Shown here: positions 1-7,682 of the stretch, one piece after another
Position numbering within the stretch: position 1 is the stretch's first letter
How the letters are laid out: each line of letters begins with the position of its first letter
NCBI GenBank assembly: GCA_014654415.1
Contig: JACWDC010000002.1
Coordinates: forward strand, 1-64,000
Direction: 5' to 3'
Length of the DNA stretch: 64,000 nt
From: Pelagibacterales bacterium SAG-MED05
GTDB taxonomy: Bacteria > Pseudomonadota > Alphaproteobacteria > Pelagibacterales > Pelagibacteraceae
Notes under the pieces: generated by a model
Seen by the model: only the letters and a program-made list of their open reading frames with translations
What the model was told of the DNA's origin: nothing
The model's database searches: none
Made by a program: the position numbers and the translations under genes

Positions 1-2
1 AA

Positions 3-125
3 AAAATGGGTCCCGGAAATACTATAGTAACAATTTTGTGTGATCATGGAAAACGTTATGCAAGCAAAATTTTTAATAAAGAGTTTTTAAGAAGTAAGAA
101 TTTACCTATACCAAGTTGGCTATAG
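3..125 (+). CDS. Cysteine synthase, C-terminal end (partial)
   Basis: The window opens inside a plus-strand gene. Codons in phase from base 3 read [20 protein letters not shown] and continue to a terminal IPSWL before TAG at 123-125. This is the typical C-terminus of the PLP-dependent O-acetylserine sulfhydrylase/cysteine synthase family ([12 protein letters not shown], then FLRSKxLPxPxWL). These enzymes make cysteine from O-acetylserine and sulfide in the cytoplasm. Only about 40 residues are visible, so the exact paralogue (CysK, CysM or a related enzyme) cannot be fixed. Its stop codon overlaps by six bases the end of the convergent aapP gene, leaving no room for a terminator between them. 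Confidence 0.85.
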   Translation, partial: KMGPGNTIVTILCDHGKRYASKIFNKEFLRSKNLPIPSWL

Positions 126-851
126 TATTTGACTTAAGAAAAGCTTAGTACGATCAGATTTAGGATTATTAAAAAAGTCTTTTGTTTTAGCTTTTTCAAC
201 TATTCTTCCTTCATCCATAAAAATCATATTGTCTGCAACTTCTTTTGCAAATCCCATTTCATGTGTAACTACAATCATGGTCATTCCAGCTTTAGCTAAA
301 TCAACCATTGAGTCTAATACTTCTTTAATCATTTCGGGATCTAAAGCTGAAGTAGGTTCGTCAAATAACATAATTTTTGGTTCCATGCATAAAGCTCTAG
401 CTAAGGCACATCGTTGTTGTTGTCCTCCTGACAGCTGACCAGGAAATTTTTTTGCTTGATCAGATATTTGAACTCTCTCTAAATTTTTCATCGCAACTTC
501 TTCAGCTTGTTTTTTTGGCATTTTTTTTACCCATATAGGAGCGAGAGTACAATTATCTAATATTGATAAATGTGGAAATAAATTAAATTGTTGAAATACC
601 ATTCCAACTTCTGCACGTATTTTTTCAATATCTTTAGTATTTTCAGATATTTCATTTCCATCTACTATTATCTGGCCATCCTGATGTTCTTCAAGTCTAT
701 TAATACATCTTATCAAAGTAGATTTACCGGATCCTGAAGGACCACAAATTACAATTTTTTCCTGCTGCTTTACTTCAAGATTCACGTCTTTTAATGCTTG
801 AAACTTGTCAAACCATTTATTTACATTTTTAAGTTCTATAATATTTTTCAT
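120..851 (-). CDS. aapP: General L-amino acid ABC transporter, ATP-binding protein AapP
   Basis: A 243-residue ABC ATPase that powers uptake of polar amino acids at the inner face of the inner membrane. Walker [10 protein letters not shown] is at 37-45, the Q-loop FQQFNLFP near 86-93, signature LSGGQQQR at 140-147 and Walker B IMLFDEP at 160-166. Length and motifs match the GlnQ/AapP subfamily and all catalytic motifs are intact. It is the last gene of the aapJ-Q-M-P operon and starts directly after aapM. The AapP name rests on operon order; a glutamine- or glutamate-specific system (YhdZ/GltL type) would look similar. Confidence 0.95.
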   Translation of the reverse strand: MKNIIELKNVNKWFDKFQALKDVNLEVKQQEKIVICGPSGSGKSTLIRCINRLEEHQDGQIIVDGNEISENTKDIEKIRAEVGMVFQQFNLFPHLSILDNCTLAPIWVKKMPKKQAEEVAMKNLERVQISDQAKKFPGQLSGGQQQRCALARALCMEPKIMLFDEPTSALDPEMIKEVLDSMVDLAKAGMTMIVVTHEMGFAKEVADNMIFMDEGRIVEKAKTKDFFNNPKSDRTKLFLSQIL

Positions 852-2108
852 TTATCTTTCTGTGCTTAATTTCTTCTCTAAATTTTGACTGTACCTGCTC
901 ATAGCATAACAAATTACCCAAAAAACTAAACCTGCAAAAACATAACCCTCCATAGCCATTCCTAGCCACTCTGGATTTGTTTTAGCTAAATTTACCATAC
1001 CAGCAAGTTCTAACAGTCCTACTACAAAGATTAAAGGAGTATCTTTAACCAACGCTAAAAAGGTATTTGCAATTCCTGGAATAACCAATTTTAAAGCTTG
1101 GGGTAAAACAATAAGAAAATGCATTCTCCAATATCCCATACCAAGTGATTTAGCTGCCTCATACTGACCTTTAGGTAAGGCCTGAAGACCTCCTCTTATA
1201 ACCTCTGCCATGTAAGCTGCCTCAAAAAGGGTTATAGCAATTAAAACTCTAATTAATTTGTCTACATATGTTCCATCCGGCAAAAACATTGGAAACATAA
1301 CTGCTGACATGAATAAAACAGTAATTAATGGAACTCCTCTCCATAACTCTATAAAACCAATAGATGAATATCTTATTGCAGGTAAATTTGACCTTCGACC
1401 TAAAGCTAAAAACATTCCTATTGGAAAACACAATATTAGAGCAAAAGCAGAAACTATAAATGTTAAGGATAATCCTCCCCATGCTCCTGTTTCAATATAT
1501 TTTAAACCAAAATCTCCACCAGAAATTAATTTAAATCCAATGATTGGGTAAATAAATAGTAAAAATAAGAGTAAATATTTTTTTAATTTAGACGGCACAA
1601 AAAATGATGCACCAACAAGAAAAAATAATAAGAAAAAAGCAGTATTTATTCTCCATTGTTCGATATCAGGATACATTCCATAAACAAATCTATTAAGCCA
1701 AACTTTCACAAAAACCCAGCATGCTCCGCTACCAGTACAATCTTGCTTGGTGTTTCCTGCAAAATCAGCATCAAAAATAAACCAATTTAATAAAGGAGGA
1801 ATAAATTTAATAAGAGAAAAAATTACTAGTAGGCTTAATAAAGCATTAAAATTACTTGAATTAAAATTATTATTTATTCTATCAAGCAATCTATTGCCGC
1901 TAAATTCAACTCTAATTAGATAAAGTCCTATTAATCCAAATATGATAGGAATTAAATAACTTAGTGTATCTGGTAAAAATCCAGTAAAATTTAAATTTAG
2001 AAATGTATTGAATATAAAGTCTGCAAAGCCTATTAAAATAAAAAAACTACCTATGCTAACAAAACTTGTCAAATTTTCTTTATTAGGTTTAATAATATTT
2101 ATATGCAT
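852..2108 (-). CDS. aapM: General L-amino acid ABC transporter, permease AapM
   Basis: A 418-residue inner-membrane permease of the HisM/AapM type. There are several N-terminal hydrophobic segments, then the conserved C-terminal permease domain with an EAA loop around SLGMGYWRMHFLIVLPQALK that docks the ATPase. A soluble insert after the second or third helix carries a Cys pair (CTGSGAC), as I recall for long AapM-type permeases. The start codon overlaps the aapQ stop by one base (TAATG), so the two are probably translationally coupled. With AapQ it forms the heterodimeric channel for periplasmic amino acids delivered by AapJ. Confidence 0.94.
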   Translation of the reverse strand: MHINIIKPNKENLTSFVSIGSFFILIGFADFIFNTFLNLNFTGFLPDTLSYLIPIIFGLIGLYLIRVEFSGNRLLDRINNNFNSSNFNALLSLLVIFSLIKFIPPLLNWFIFDADFAGNTKQDCTGSGACWVFVKVWLNRFVYGMYPDIEQWRINTAFFLLFFLVGASFFVPSKLKKYLLLFLLFIYPIIGFKLISGGDFGLKYIETGAWGGLSLTFIVSAFALILCFPIGMFLALGRRSNLPAIRYSSIGFIELWRGVPLITVLFMSAVMFPMFLPDGTYVDKLIRVLIAITLFEAAYMAEVIRGGLQALPKGQYEAAKSLGMGYWRMHFLIVLPQALKLVIPGIANTFLALVKDTPLIFVVGLLELAGMVNLAKTNPEWLGMAMEGYVFAGLVFWVICYAMSRYSQNLEKKLSTER

Positions 2109-3286
2109 TATTTTTCTTTTATTGCCATCTTTTTATTATACCAATTCATAAAAACTGAAATTGATAAGCTTAGTGATAAATACGTAAGCATAGTAATTGA
2201 AATAATTTCAATAGCTCTACCTGTTTGCATTAGAGCTGTACCTGCAAATACCAAAACAATATCAGGATAAGCTATAGCAGCTGCTAAAGATGAATTTTTT
2301 GTCAAATTTAAATACTGATTAGTTGTAGGAGGAATTATTATTCTTAATGCCTGAGGCATAACAACAAGTTTTAATATTTGTCCCCTTGTTAAACCAATAG
2401 AAGCTGCAGCTTCTTTTTGACCTTTATTAACTCCAAGTATACCTGCCCTAACATTTTCAGCAATGAATGTAGCTGTGTACATTGATAAAGCTAAAGCTAA
2501 AGAAATTAACTCAGGAATGATAGTAACTCCTCCTTGATAAACATAAATAGTTTTAGACAATTGAGTTAACTCAGGAATTTTAAAGGACAATGTTACTCCG
2601 CCAATTAAAAAAGATAAAAATGGTAAAATAAATAAAATTGCAAGTGAAATGTAAAATACTGGTATTTGTTTTCCAAATTCATCTCTCTGTTTTCTAGAAT
2701 ATCTAGAGACTAAGATTATTAAAATAGCCGCTGTAATTATTGAGTAGACAAATGTGGAGAAATTTGTCCATATAAATCTGGGGATATACCATCCTTTTAC
2801 ATTTAAAAAACTAATATCATAAAAATTTATAGAGTCTATTGTTAATGGTAATGCTCTTAACGCAGCAAAATACCAGAAAAATATTTGTAATATCAAAGGT
2901 ATATTTCTAAAAATCTCAACGTACCATTCAGCTGCTTTTGCAATTAAATAATTTTGAGATAATCTTGAGATACCGACAGTTACTCCTAGAATTGTAGCAA
3001 AAAAAATACCTATAACCGAAACTAAAATTGTATTTAAAAGACCTACTAAAAATGCTCTTGCGTATGAATAAGAGCCATCATAATCAATTAATGAAAAAGC
3101 AATATCAAAAGAAGATTCTTGAGATAAGAAACCAAAACCAAATGAGATTCCTCTGTTTCCCATGTTGTTCTGTGCATTAATGGTAAAATAAATTATTACT
3201 AAAATTATAAATAAGACAGTAAGAACTTGTGGAATTAAATCCTTCTTCTTATTGCTCATATCAAATTTAAAGTTTTTAAAATTCAT
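2108..3286 (-). CDS. aapQ: General L-amino acid ABC transporter, permease AapQ
   Basis: A 392-residue inner-membrane permease that partners AapM. It has an N-terminal hydrophobic segment (about 18-38), a large extramembrane region, then the binding-protein-dependent permease domain with the EAA motif ASIGLTRGQILKLVVMPQALR near the C-terminus. Length fits the long AapQ/YhdX type rather than the short HisQ type. It follows aapJ after a 59-base gap that contains a strong hairpin, so its transcript level is probably lower than that of the binding protein. Confidence 0.94.
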   Translation of the reverse strand: MNFKNFKFDMSNKKKDLIPQVLTVLFIILVIIYFTINAQNNMGNRGISFGFGFLSQESSFDIAFSLIDYDGSYSYARAFLVGLLNTILVSVIGIFFATILGVTVGISRLSQNYLIAKAAEWYVEIFRNIPLILQIFFWYFAALRALPLTIDSINFYDISFLNVKGWYIPRFIWTNFSTFVYSIITAAILIILVSRYSRKQRDEFGKQIPVFYISLAILFILPFLSFLIGGVTLSFKIPELTQLSKTIYVYQGGVTIIPELISLALALSMYTATFIAENVRAGILGVNKGQKEAAASIGLTRGQILKLVVMPQALRIIIPPTTNQYLNLTKNSSLAAAIAYPDIVLVFAGTALMQTGRAIEIISITMLTYLSLSLSISVFMNWYNKKMAIKEK

Positions 3287-3300
3287 TTAAATGGAGAGTA

Positions 3301-3332
3301 AAAAAAAGGGCCGGATAAATCCAGCCCTTTTT
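3301..3332 (-). terminator. Intercistronic hairpin after aapJ (partial terminator)
   Basis: On the minus strand an A-run and GGGCTGGAT pair with ATCCGGCCC followed by a run of T, separated by a tiny loop. This is the form of a Rho-independent terminator. It lies between the aapJ stop and aapQ, inside an otherwise co-oriented operon, so it more likely attenuates transcription or protects the 3' end of the binding-protein mRNA than ends the operon outright. Confidence 0.8.
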
Positions 3333-3345
3333 AATTAATTAACGA

Positions 3346-4392
3346 TTATCTCGCAGGTGGTACGTAAAGAATACCGCCTTTAGTCCAAAGTTGATTTGGA
3401 CCTCTATTTGGTAAAATATTAGTGTCAGCTATATGTTTTTTATAGATTTCACCATAATTTCCAACTTGCTCAATAATTCTTAAGCTCCATTCGTTATCTA
3501 AACCGAAAGCAGCTCCTAGTTCTCCTTCAGCACCAACTAATCTTTTTATAGCTGGGTTTTCAGAGTCTTTTAAGCTTGATGCATTCGATGAATTAACACC
3601 ATACTCTTCTGCTTCGATCATTACGTTTAGAGACCATCTAACAATATCTTCCCACACAGAGTCACCTTGTCTTACAACAGGTCCTAGTGGTTCTTTTGAA
3701 ATTGTTTCTGGTAATACTTTATGGTCATCTGGAGCACTCAATTTAGTTCTTTGCGCTGCTAATCCAGATTTATCAGTTGTATAAGTATCACATCTTCCAG
3801 CATCATAAGCTTGAACTACTTCATCAGCTTTTTCAAAAGCAATTGGTTCGTACTTAATGTTTTTGGAATTAAAAAAGTCTCTCATGTTTAGCTCTGTAGT
3901 AGTACCTGTGTTTGTACAAGCAGATATACCATCTTTGAAATCATTAACTGAATTGATTCCAGAATTTTTTCTAACCATGAATCCTTGACCATCATAAAAG
4001 TTAACACCAACAAATGTTAAACCAATGTCAGCGTCTCTTGATAATGTCCAAGTTGTGTTTCGTGAAAGTACATCGATTTCACCAGATATTAATGCAGTGA
4101 ATCTTTCTTTTGCACTTAACGGAGTATATTTTACTTTATCAGCATCGCCTAGTACAGCAGCTGCAACAGCTCTACATACGTCAACGTCTATACCAGTCCA
4201 ATTTCCAGATGCATCAGCATTTGAAAATCCAGGAAGTCCTTGTGAAACTCCACATTTAACAAAACCGGCTTTCTTAGTGTTGTCTAAAGTTTTAGATTTT
4301 TTTGAACCTGAACCTCCACCGCTTTGGCCACAAGCCACAAGCAATGACGAAGCAAGCACAACTAAAATCCAAGTCTTAATTGATTTCATCAT
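3346..4392 (-). CDS. aapJ: General L-amino acid ABC transporter, periplasmic binding protein AapJ
   Basis: A 348-residue solute-binding protein. The N-terminus MMKSIKT is followed by a hydrophobic stretch and a lipobox LLVAC (Cys about 21), then a Gly/Ser-rich linker, suggesting a lipid-anchored form. The mature part carries the family-3 fold signature: VKCGVSQGLPGFSNAD, then GIDVDVCRAVAAAVLGD, an SRNTTWTLSRD stretch and YTTDKSGLAAQR. It captures a broad range of L-amino acids for AapQMP. A purine-rich Shine-Dalgarno stretch (GAGAGG) precedes the ATG. The second codon is also ATG and could be the true start. A 16-base palindrome lies 22 bases upstream. Confidence 0.94.
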   Translation of the reverse strand: MMKSIKTWILVVLASSLLVACGQSGGGSGSKKSKTLDNTKKAGFVKCGVSQGLPGFSNADASGNWTGIDVDVCRAVAAAVLGDADKVKYTPLSAKERFTALISGEIDVLSRNTTWTLSRDADIGLTFVGVNFYDGQGFMVRKNSGINSVNDFKDGISACTNTGTTTELNMRDFFNSKNIKYEPIAFEKADEVVQAYDAGRCDTYTTDKSGLAAQRTKLSAPDDHKVLPETISKEPLGPVVRQGDSVWEDIVRWSLNVMIEAEEYGVNSSNASSLKDSENPAIKRLVGAEGELGAAFGLDNEWSLRIIEQVGNYGEIYKKHIADTNILPNRGPNQLWTKGGILYVPPAR

Positions 4393-4414
4393 AATTATGA
4401 TTTCCTCTCTTATT

Positions 4415-4430
4415 ATATTGTTAACAATAT
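4415..4430. promoter_or_regulatory. Perfect 16-bp palindrome in the aapJ leader (candidate operator)
   Basis: ATATTGTTAACAATAT is a perfect inverted repeat centred about 30 bases upstream of the aapJ start, inside the 201-base gap between aapJ and tRNA-Arg. Its position near the start of the transcript or 5' UTR suits a repressor operator, but AT-rich palindromes arise easily by chance in this base composition. I recognise no specific regulator. The rest of the gap has AT-rich promoter-like stretches but nothing else I can name. Confidence 0.45.
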
Positions 4431-4593
4431 TTTTGAAAAATGAATTTCAAAACGTTTCATTATGGATGAATACATGTTGGTGTTCAATATGATTCAAAGT
4501 CACTTCAATGTAGAGGGATATACTATATCTAGAGGACACACTTTTTTTTAGTATACATGTGCAATAAGACAACCTGATTAACATTTTTTTAGT

Positions 4594-4670
4594 TGGCGCG
4601 CCCTGAAGGATTCGAACCTACGACCCTCGGTTTAGAAAACCGATGCTCTATCCAACTGAGCTAAGGGCGC
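4594..4670 (-). tRNA. tRNA-Arg (anticodon TCT)
   Basis: A full cloverleaf can be read on the minus strand: acceptor stem GCGCCCT/AGGGCGC, D arm GCTC..GAGC, anticodon stem TCGGT/ACCGA with loop TTTCTAA (anticodon TCT, reading AGA), T loop TTCGAAT, discriminator G and an encoded CCA end; 77 bases including CCA. The T stem (GTAGG/CCTTC) contains one T-T mismatch at its second pair. AGA is the arginine codon expected to dominate in an AT-rich genome. The gene sits between the aap promoter region and the iron-transport operon. Confidence 0.96.
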
Positions 4671-4694
4671 AATTAAATTAGTAACTATATTTAC

Positions 4695-5765
4695 TTAAAA
4701 ACATACCAAGTGGTCAATATAAATCGGAGTTTTAATGCCAAATTTTTCAGATTTTTCATGTTGATGAATATGATGAGAATGCACAAAAACAGGTAAATGT
4801 TCTCCATTTTTTGTTTTTAAAGTATAAATAAAATTAGTTCCTCTAAATTTTCTATCTACAACTTCTAATTTTAATTTACTTTGATCGTCATGAATTAAAT
4901 CTTCGGGTTGTAAAAGAAGTTTTACTTTTGCACCAGATGAAAAATTATTTGACAGTTTTCCTCTAATTTCACCTAATGAATCATGGTTTAACCTATGAAC
5001 CGCACATTCACTGTCTACAACTTTTACATCAATAAATACTCCTTTATTTAAAAAGTTCGCTACTTCTATTGAATTAGGCTCATGGTGAACATTATAAGGA
5101 ACATCGTATTGTTTTAATTCCTGATTTAAAATAATTCCACACTTGTCAGCCATAGAGAAAGCTTCATAAGAATCATGAGTTACTATAATAGTTGTTAGAT
5201 TTATTCTTTTCAAAAGTTTCTTAACAGAAACTTGAATTTCATCTTTTAAACTTTGGTCTATATTTGAAAAAGGTTCATCTAATAATAATAAATCAGGTTT
5301 AGACATTAAAGATCTTGCTAAAGAGACTCTTTGAGCTTCGCCTGCACTTATTTGATGAGGAAATTTCTCTAAAATAGGCTCTATATGCAAAAGCTTTATA
5401 ATCTCGTTAACATTTATAATAGAACCACTTCCATTAGCTCTTTTTTTTCCAAAATTAATATTATCTATAACTTTATAATTAGGAAACAAAGAATTATCTT
5501 GAAATGATAGTGCGATATTTCTTTTTTCTGGCTCAATATGAGTTTTATTAGAAGAAATTAATTTATCTTTAAGAAAAATTTCTCCAGAGCTGAGTTTTTG
5601 AAGTCCAGCAATAGTTCTTAATATAGTTGTTTTACCGACACCGGAAGGTCCCAATAATGAAATTATTTCTCCTTGATTTTCTATCTTAAGATTAACGTTA
5701 TTAACTTTATTTTTTTCACTAGCAATAAAGTTGCCGTTTATAATTTCAAAAAATTCTTTTGACAT
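4695..5765 (-). CDS. futC: Iron(III) ABC transporter, ATP-binding protein (FbpC/FutC type)
   Basis: A 356-residue ABC ATPase of the iron(III)/putrescine-type family. Walker A GPSGVGKTT is at 39-47, the Q-loop near 89-94 and Walker B LLLLDEP at 159-165. The ABC signature is ISAGEAQR at 139-146 rather than LSGGQQQR; the essential Ser and Gly are kept. The C-terminal third (about 230-356) looks like the TOBE-type domain of this family. It ends the iron operon futA-(56 aa)-futB-futC, 12 bases after futB. It hydrolyses ATP to bring in Fe(III). The symbol is assigned by family and context; sfuC or fbpC are equivalent names. Confidence 0.9.
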   Translation of the reverse strand: MSKEFFEIINGNFIASEKNKVNNVNLKIENQGEIISLLGPSGVGKTTILRTIAGLQKLSSGEIFLKDKLISSNKTHIEPEKRNIALSFQDNSLFPNYKVIDNINFGKKRANGSGSIINVNEIIKLLHIEPILEKFPHQISAGEAQRVSLARSLMSKPDLLLLDEPFSNIDQSLKDEIQVSVKKLLKRINLTTIIVTHDSYEAFSMADKCGIILNQELKQYDVPYNVHHEPNSIEVANFLNKGVFIDVKVVDSECAVHRLNHDSLGEIRGKLSNNFSSGAKVKLLLQPEDLIHDDQSKLKLEVVDRKFRGTNFIYTLKTKNGEHLPVFVHSHHIHQHEKSEKFGIKTPIYIDHLVCF

Positions 5766-5777
5766 TTAAAGATTATA

Positions 5778-7406
5778 TTAGTTTTTTTGTGAAAGTATAT
5801 ATTTTGAAGAAAATAAAATTAAAATTGTAGCCCAACTAATCAAAAACAATGAGGGTAAAGCAGCTGCCTCTATTAAATCTTGAGAAGCATAAACATAAGC
5901 CTGGGTGGCAAAAGTTTCAAAATTAAAAGGTCTAAGTATCATTGTTATAGGTAATTCCTTGATAATTTCCAAAGAGATTAGAAGAACTATTAAAATAATA
6001 TTGTTTTTAAGATAAGGGACATGAATCTTTGAAAAAGTTTTTATTTTTGAGTATCCAAGAAGATATGCGCTTTCATCAATAGAATTATTTATTTTTTCAT
6101 AGCTTGATTTTATCCCGTTAAAAGAAAGTGAAAAAAATCTTATAAAGTAAGCAAGAATTAAACCAAAAACAGAACCGATGAATATTTTTTTAATGCTACC
6201 AATATTAGTATTAGCACTAATAAAATCACTTAAATTTGAAAATAAAGTAATAAAAGCTACAGCTAAGATTACCCCTGGTATAGCATATCCTGAAATAGAA
6301 AAATTTGTTAAGTGATTTAAAATTTTACTTTTAGAAATCCTACTGCCATAGTTAATAAATAGGGAAATAAATACTAAAACCAAACTTGCTAAACCTACTA
6401 AGTATAAAGTATTTAGATTAATCCTTATAATATCTATGTCTTGAATATATTTTGGAAACTTAATTGTCCAATAAATCATTTGTGAAACAGGAAATATAAA
6501 ACTAATAAAAAAAACTAAAAAACAGAAACAAAATGCAAATAATGATTTTTTTCCACTCAGCTTAATTTTGTTAATGGGTTTGAAGCCTCTTCCAGGTTGA
6601 TGGTATTTTGCCTCTTTTCTAGAATAAATCTCTACAGATAAAAGAAGTAATATAAATAAAAGCAGAATGAATGAGATTTGATTAGCAGAATTAAGATCGT
6701 CAAAAGAAATCCATGAATTGTAGATCCCAGTTGTTAATGTAGAAACACTAAAAATAGATACTGTACCGAAATCAGACAAGCATTCCATTGCTACCAAAGC
6801 TAACCCAGCAATTATAGCCGGTCTTGCTGAAGGTAGTATAATTTTTAAAAATGTTTCCTTTTCAGATAAACCAAGATTTTGACCTACTTCTATATAGTTG
6901 TTTGATTGGAAAAAAAAAGAAGACCTAGTTAGAACATAGACATAAGGAAATAATGAAAAACTAATGGCAATAATAGAGCCTAAAACTCCGTCAAATTTTG
7001 GAATATGGGGGTTATAATTATATTCACCAAAAACATTTGTAAGTATTGAGTAAGCAGTGCCGTAATTTTCAAAAAAAGCTATTATAGAAAAAGCAAATAT
7101 ATATCCTGGTATGGCAAAAGCTAAAATCAATGCCCAGCTAAAAAATTTGCTTAATGGAAACTCATAAAATGAAATAAAATATGCAGAAGAAACCCCTAGT
7201 ATAAATGTTATAAATAAAACCGAAATTAAAATTAATAGAGAGTTATTTATATAATCAAGAAGGAATGTATTTTTTAATATTGTAAAATAATTGCTCGTCT
7301 CAGAAAAAAAACTAAGGAAAACTGTAATAATGGGCAGCGCAACAATTAAAGCAATTGTAAAAGAACTAAAAAACCAGAAATTATACTTACTTATTAAATT
7401 TTTCAT
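5778..7406 (-). CDS. futB: Iron(III) ABC transporter, fused permease (FbpB/FutB type)
   Basis: A 542-residue inner-membrane protein with about 12 hydrophobic segments, built as two fused permease halves. Each half has its own EAA loop: NLGLSEKETFLKIILPSARP in the first and LLGYSKIKTFSKIHVPYLK in the second. This two-in-one design is normal for FbpB/SfuB iron permeases. The gene follows the small CSPC protein. Its start codon sits ten bases from the base of a long imperfect hairpin, so translation or transcript level may be tuned separately from the binding protein. Confidence 0.92.
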   Translation of the reverse strand: MKNLISKYNFWFFSSFTIALIVALPIITVFLSFFSETSNYFTILKNTFLLDYINNSLLILISVLFITFILGVSSAYFISFYEFPLSKFFSWALILAFAIPGYIFAFSIIAFFENYGTAYSILTNVFGEYNYNPHIPKFDGVLGSIIAISFSLFPYVYVLTRSSFFFQSNNYIEVGQNLGLSEKETFLKIILPSARPAIIAGLALVAMECLSDFGTVSIFSVSTLTTGIYNSWISFDDLNSANQISFILLLFILLLLSVEIYSRKEAKYHQPGRGFKPINKIKLSGKKSLFAFCFCFLVFFISFIFPVSQMIYWTIKFPKYIQDIDIIRINLNTLYLVGLASLVLVFISLFINYGSRISKSKILNHLTNFSISGYAIPGVILAVAFITLFSNLSDFISANTNIGSIKKIFIGSVFGLILAYFIRFFSLSFNGIKSSYEKINNSIDESAYLLGYSKIKTFSKIHVPYLKNNIILIVLLISLEIIKELPITMILRPFNFETFATQAYVYASQDLIEAAALPSLFLISWATILILFSSKYILSQKN

Positions 7407-7415
7407 TATATTAAA

Positions 7416-7474
7416 TCTCTGGTTAAAGCGGCTTAATTGTCATTTGTTTAAGCTAAAGCATTTTAAACCAGAGA
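7416..7474 (-). promoter_or_regulatory. Intercistronic stem-loop just upstream of futB
   Basis: TCTCTGGTT at 7416-7424 is exactly complementary to AACCAGAGA at 7466-7474. Inside that outer 9-bp stem the arms GCTTAA and TTAAGC can also pair with small bulges, giving a roughly 59-base imperfect hairpin. There is no long T-run after it, so it does not look like a simple terminator. It ends nine bases before the futB ATG and no clear Shine-Dalgarno is visible, so an effect on initiation or mRNA processing is plausible. Confidence 0.6.
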
Positions 7475-7493
7475 ATCTATTGACGTCAAACCT

Positions 7494-7664
7494 TTAATTC
7501 TTTTTGAACATTGATGAAACAATATCTTTAATCTCATTTATCTTTATTTCTGACATTCTTCTATTTGAAATTTTTTGCTTCATCTTTTCAGCTTCTCTCT
7601 TACAAGGCGAGCAACCAGTTTTCAACTCATTTAAGTTGATATTCTTCTTGATTGATCGCCTCAT
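7494..7664 (-). CDS. Small 56-residue CxxC protein in the iron-transport operon
   Basis: An open frame starts at ATG 7662-7664, 18 bases after the futA stop, and ends with TAA at 7494-7496. It begins MRRSIKKNINLNELKTGCSP and goes on with CKREAEKMKQKI to MFKKN. It is Lys/Arg-rich, has one CxxC motif (Cys18, Cys21) and a probably helical second half, with no signal peptide or membrane segment. I do not recognise the family. Its place between binding protein and permease in an apparently Fur-controlled operon suggests an iron-linked role. The CxxC could bind a metal or be redox active; that is inference. No strong Shine-Dalgarno is seen. Confidence 0.6.
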   Translation of the reverse strand: MRRSIKKNINLNELKTGCSPCKREAEKMKQKISNRRMSEIKINEIKDIVSSMFKKN

Positions 7665-7682
7665 AGATTTAACAAACGTTAA

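Noticed and set aside
4025-4492. 155-residue plus-strand frame over the start of aapJ
   Set aside because: Antisense to the signal peptide and first domain of aapJ; no supporting motif.
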